DNA of 28,059 nt from the IMG/VR virus record IMGVR_UViG_3300027896_000172, positions 1 to 28,059 of that record; one strand, 5' to 3'. The DNA comes from a virus. Positions within the stretch are counted from its first letter, which is position 1. Each line of letters opens with the position of its first letter. The notes beneath the pieces are model-generated. The model was not told where the DNA came from, made no database searches, and was given only the letters and a program-made list of their open reading frames with translations. The translations under genes were made by a program, and so were the position numbers. This document shows positions 27,404 through 28,059 of the stretch, piece by piece.

Positions 27404-28059
27404 TATGAAAAAAAATCTCACATATCTCATATTCGTCGTTGACCGTTCGGGGTCAATGAGTTCTATTGCAAAAGACATGATTGGAGGTTTCAATGCCTTC
27501 ATCAAAGCACAACGAGACGCCAGACTGGGGGAATGTAAAGTTTTCTTCTATCAGTTCGACACTAAGTATGACGCCGTTTACGAGGGGGTCGCCATTGAAA
27601 ATGTCATTGACCTTACTGGCAAGACCTATGTTCCACGCGGCGGCACTGCTCTCTATTGCTCACTTGGTAAGACGATTGTATCCGTTGGAGAGAAACTGAA
27701 TCTCATGCCTGAAAGTGAGAGGCCTGAAAAAGTTTTGGTTGTCACCATCACGGATGGCGAAGACAACTCCGTTTTGGAGAATTCGGAAGAGAAGGTTTAC
27801 ACCTTGGAACAGGTCAAGGAAATGGTCAAACAACAAACCGATATGTACAACTGGGACTTCGCCTACATCGGAGCAAATCAAGATGCTTGGAAGGTGGGTA
27901 ATAGTATGGGATACGCTAAAGGAACTTCGTTGAATTATGTAGCTTCCTCCACTGGAACAGCCGCCATGTTCGACAAGTTGACCAGGGGTACCATTTCGTA
28001 TCGTGCTTGTGCCGGTGCAAAGTTTGCCTTTGACGACAAAGACAACAAAACTGTTGCTC
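27404..28059 (+). CDS. von Willebrand factor A domain protein (5' part; runs off window)
   Basis: The reading frame from ATG 27404 stays open to the window end (218 residues). TYLIFVVDRSGSMSSIAKDM contains the MIDAS motif D13-x-S15-x-S17. KVLVVTITDGEDNS has the second MIDAS aspartate (TDGEDNS) and PRGGTALYCSLGKTI the conserved threonine. A vWA fold of this type binds a divalent metal and mediates protein contacts. Similar proteins occur in phages and in tellurite-resistance (TerY-like) operons. The C-terminal part is missing, so a second domain cannot be excluded. The start lies in CATATG with a promoter only 7 nt upstream. Confidence 0.82.

Noticed and set aside
1-28059. tRNA, rRNA or CRISPR array
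   Set aside because: No cloverleaf-like sequence, rRNA segment or regularly spaced repeats was found on reading either strand; a tRNAscan-type search was not possible.

Overview
This window looks like part of the genome of a large tailed phage (Caudoviricetes) with a T4-type replication system. The evidence is a family B DNA polymerase with all exonuclease and polymerase motifs, a gp45-like sliding clamp, a gp44-like AAA+ clamp loader, a five-motif dUTPase, a SNF2/UvsW-like helicase, a GIY-YIG homing endonuclease, several small zinc-cysteine proteins and tightly packed genes with ATGA stop/start overlaps. No rRNA, tRNA or CRISPR array was seen. The host cannot be fixed from sequence. An exported FecR-like protein (6054-6806) resembles proteins common in Verrucomicrobiota, which is only a hint. 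No terminase, portal or major capsid gene is in the window.

Layout. From 1 to about 6000 genes run on the minus strand: a partial glycosyltransferase, a 48-aa protein, dUTPase, an unknown, a GT4 glycosyltransferase, an unknown, a ribbon-helix-helix regulator with a striking symmetric operator candidate, a small Cys protein, a Cas4/RecB-like Fe-S nuclease that appears to need a +1 frameshift, and a GIY-YIG homing endonuclease. Polarity switches at about 6000-6054. On the plus strand follow an exported FecR-like protein, four small genes, DNA polymerase, small Zn proteins, a PD-(D/E)XK-like protein with a partial duplicate upstream, a DarG-type macro domain, then the clamp / 59-aa / clamp loader / 89-aa operon, a nucleoside 2-deoxyribosyltransferase-like protein, a 54-aa membrane protein and a clear intrinsic terminator (16111-16137).

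After the terminator comes a probable virion or assembly block (16185-20521): two proteins sharing a DUF5661-like module, the second 866 aa long with zinc ribbons and an internal repeat, then an HExxH metallopeptidase and a small protein. A lipoprotein, a terminator-like hairpin, a small protein, the helicase, an HTH/HNH-like protein, a glycosyltransferase, GDP-mannose 4,6-dehydratase and a 3'-truncated von Willebrand A protein complete the window. Sugar genes at both ends suggest glycosylation of virion, DNA or host surface.

The most notable signals are: (1) a site identical over 11 nt (GGTATCTTTGA) to the prfB +1 frameshift site, exactly where two frames must be joined to give a complete Cas4-like nuclease with its first Fe-S cysteine; (2) sigma70-like promoters whose -10 boxes lie only 6-11 nt before the start codon, implying leaderless or near-leaderless mRNAs; (3) nine genes starting within CATATG, several without a Shine-Dalgarno sequence and behind A/C-rich leaders; (4) a 38-bp symmetric operator candidate at the RHH gene; (5) a stand-alone DarG-like macro domain; (6) TATTTATA placed 4-5 nt before three start codons. 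All calls come from reading the sequence; no database search was run.
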